5,010 nucleotides of DNA from Burkholderiaceae bacterium (GTDB taxonomy: Bacteria > Pseudomonadota > Gammaproteobacteria > Burkholderiales > Burkholderiaceae): assembly GCA_030151165.1 (NCBI GenBank), contig JASLEM010000369.1, positions 1-5,010 of the forward strand, written 5' to 3'. A model generated the notes under the pieces. That model was given only the letters and a program-made list of their open reading frames with translations, was not told the origin of the DNA and ran no database searches. Made by a program: the position numbers and the translations under genes. Below are positions 4,938 to 5,010 of the stretch, piece after piece (positions within the stretch are counted from its first letter, which is position 1; the number at the start of each line of letters is the position of its first letter).

Positions 4938-5010
4938 ATGACCCGTGGAACCAAGATCGTCGCCACCCTCGGCCCCGCCACCAGCGACCCGGAGGTCCTC
5001 GAGCGATTGA
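4938..5010 (+). CDS. pyk: Pyruvate kinase, N-terminal fragment cut by the window edge
   Basis: Pyruvate kinase makes pyruvate and ATP from phosphoenolpyruvate and ADP, the last step of glycolysis. Only the first 24 residues are in the window. They contain TKIVATLGPATSDPEVL (5-21), the conserved opening strand and turn of the family's barrel domain. AGGAG (4924-4928) lies nine bases before the ATG, the best ribosome site in the window. The gene follows pgk by 150 bases in the same direction, as is common in Burkholderiales, and appears to have its own promoter. Catalytic and regulatory regions are beyond the edge, so isozyme type and integrity cannot be judged. Confidence 0.93.
   Translation, partial: MTRGTKIVATLGPATSDPEVLERL

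Noticed and set aside
1..5010. CRISPR array, transposon ends, phage genes, tRNA or rRNA
   Set aside because: No regularly spaced repeats, transposase or integrase motifs, or tRNA/rRNA-like conserved segments were seen on either strand.

Overview
The window is a very GC-rich piece of bacterial chromosome. Protein similarity points to a betaproteobacterium of the order Burkholderiales. The reasons are the style of Fmt, the Burkholderia-like Pgk, the pgk-pyk order and the near-exclusive use of G/C at third codon positions. The genus cannot be named from this window. All supported genes are on the + strand, and there is no RNA gene, insertion sequence, phage or CRISPR signature. The content is core housekeeping, one small transporter pair and one uncharacterised lipoprotein. 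I found no new multi-gene system; the less ordinary material lies in the intergenic DNA and the lipoprotein.

Layout. 1-266 is a comparatively AT-rich non-coding leader dense in short perfect palindromes. 267-785 is def (peptide deformylase) and 785-1756 is fmt (methionyl-tRNA formyltransferase), overlapping by one base. Together they add and remove the formyl group of initiator methionine. 1757-1863 holds a strong stem-loop (1771-1800). 1864-2367 encodes a small lipoprotein with an Asp/Lys-rich tail, followed by a second stem-loop (2399-2419). 2484-3221 (azlC) and 3218-3547 (azlD) overlap by 4 bases and encode the two subunits of a branched-chain amino acid exporter. After 43 bases comes pgk (3591-4787), then a third stem-loop (4801-4825). 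A 150-base gap with a -10-like box and a 13-bp direct repeat leads into the start of pyk (4938 to the window edge).

How the genes work together. def-fmt is a translation-processing operon and azlCD is a two-subunit transporter. pgk and pyk encode the two ATP-forming steps of lower glycolysis. pyk appears to have its own promoter, because the gap before it contains a hairpin, AT-rich DNA and repeated operator-like sequence. Hairpins follow fmt, the lipoprotein gene and pgk, and none has a T-tract, so these transcription boundaries are plausible but unproven.
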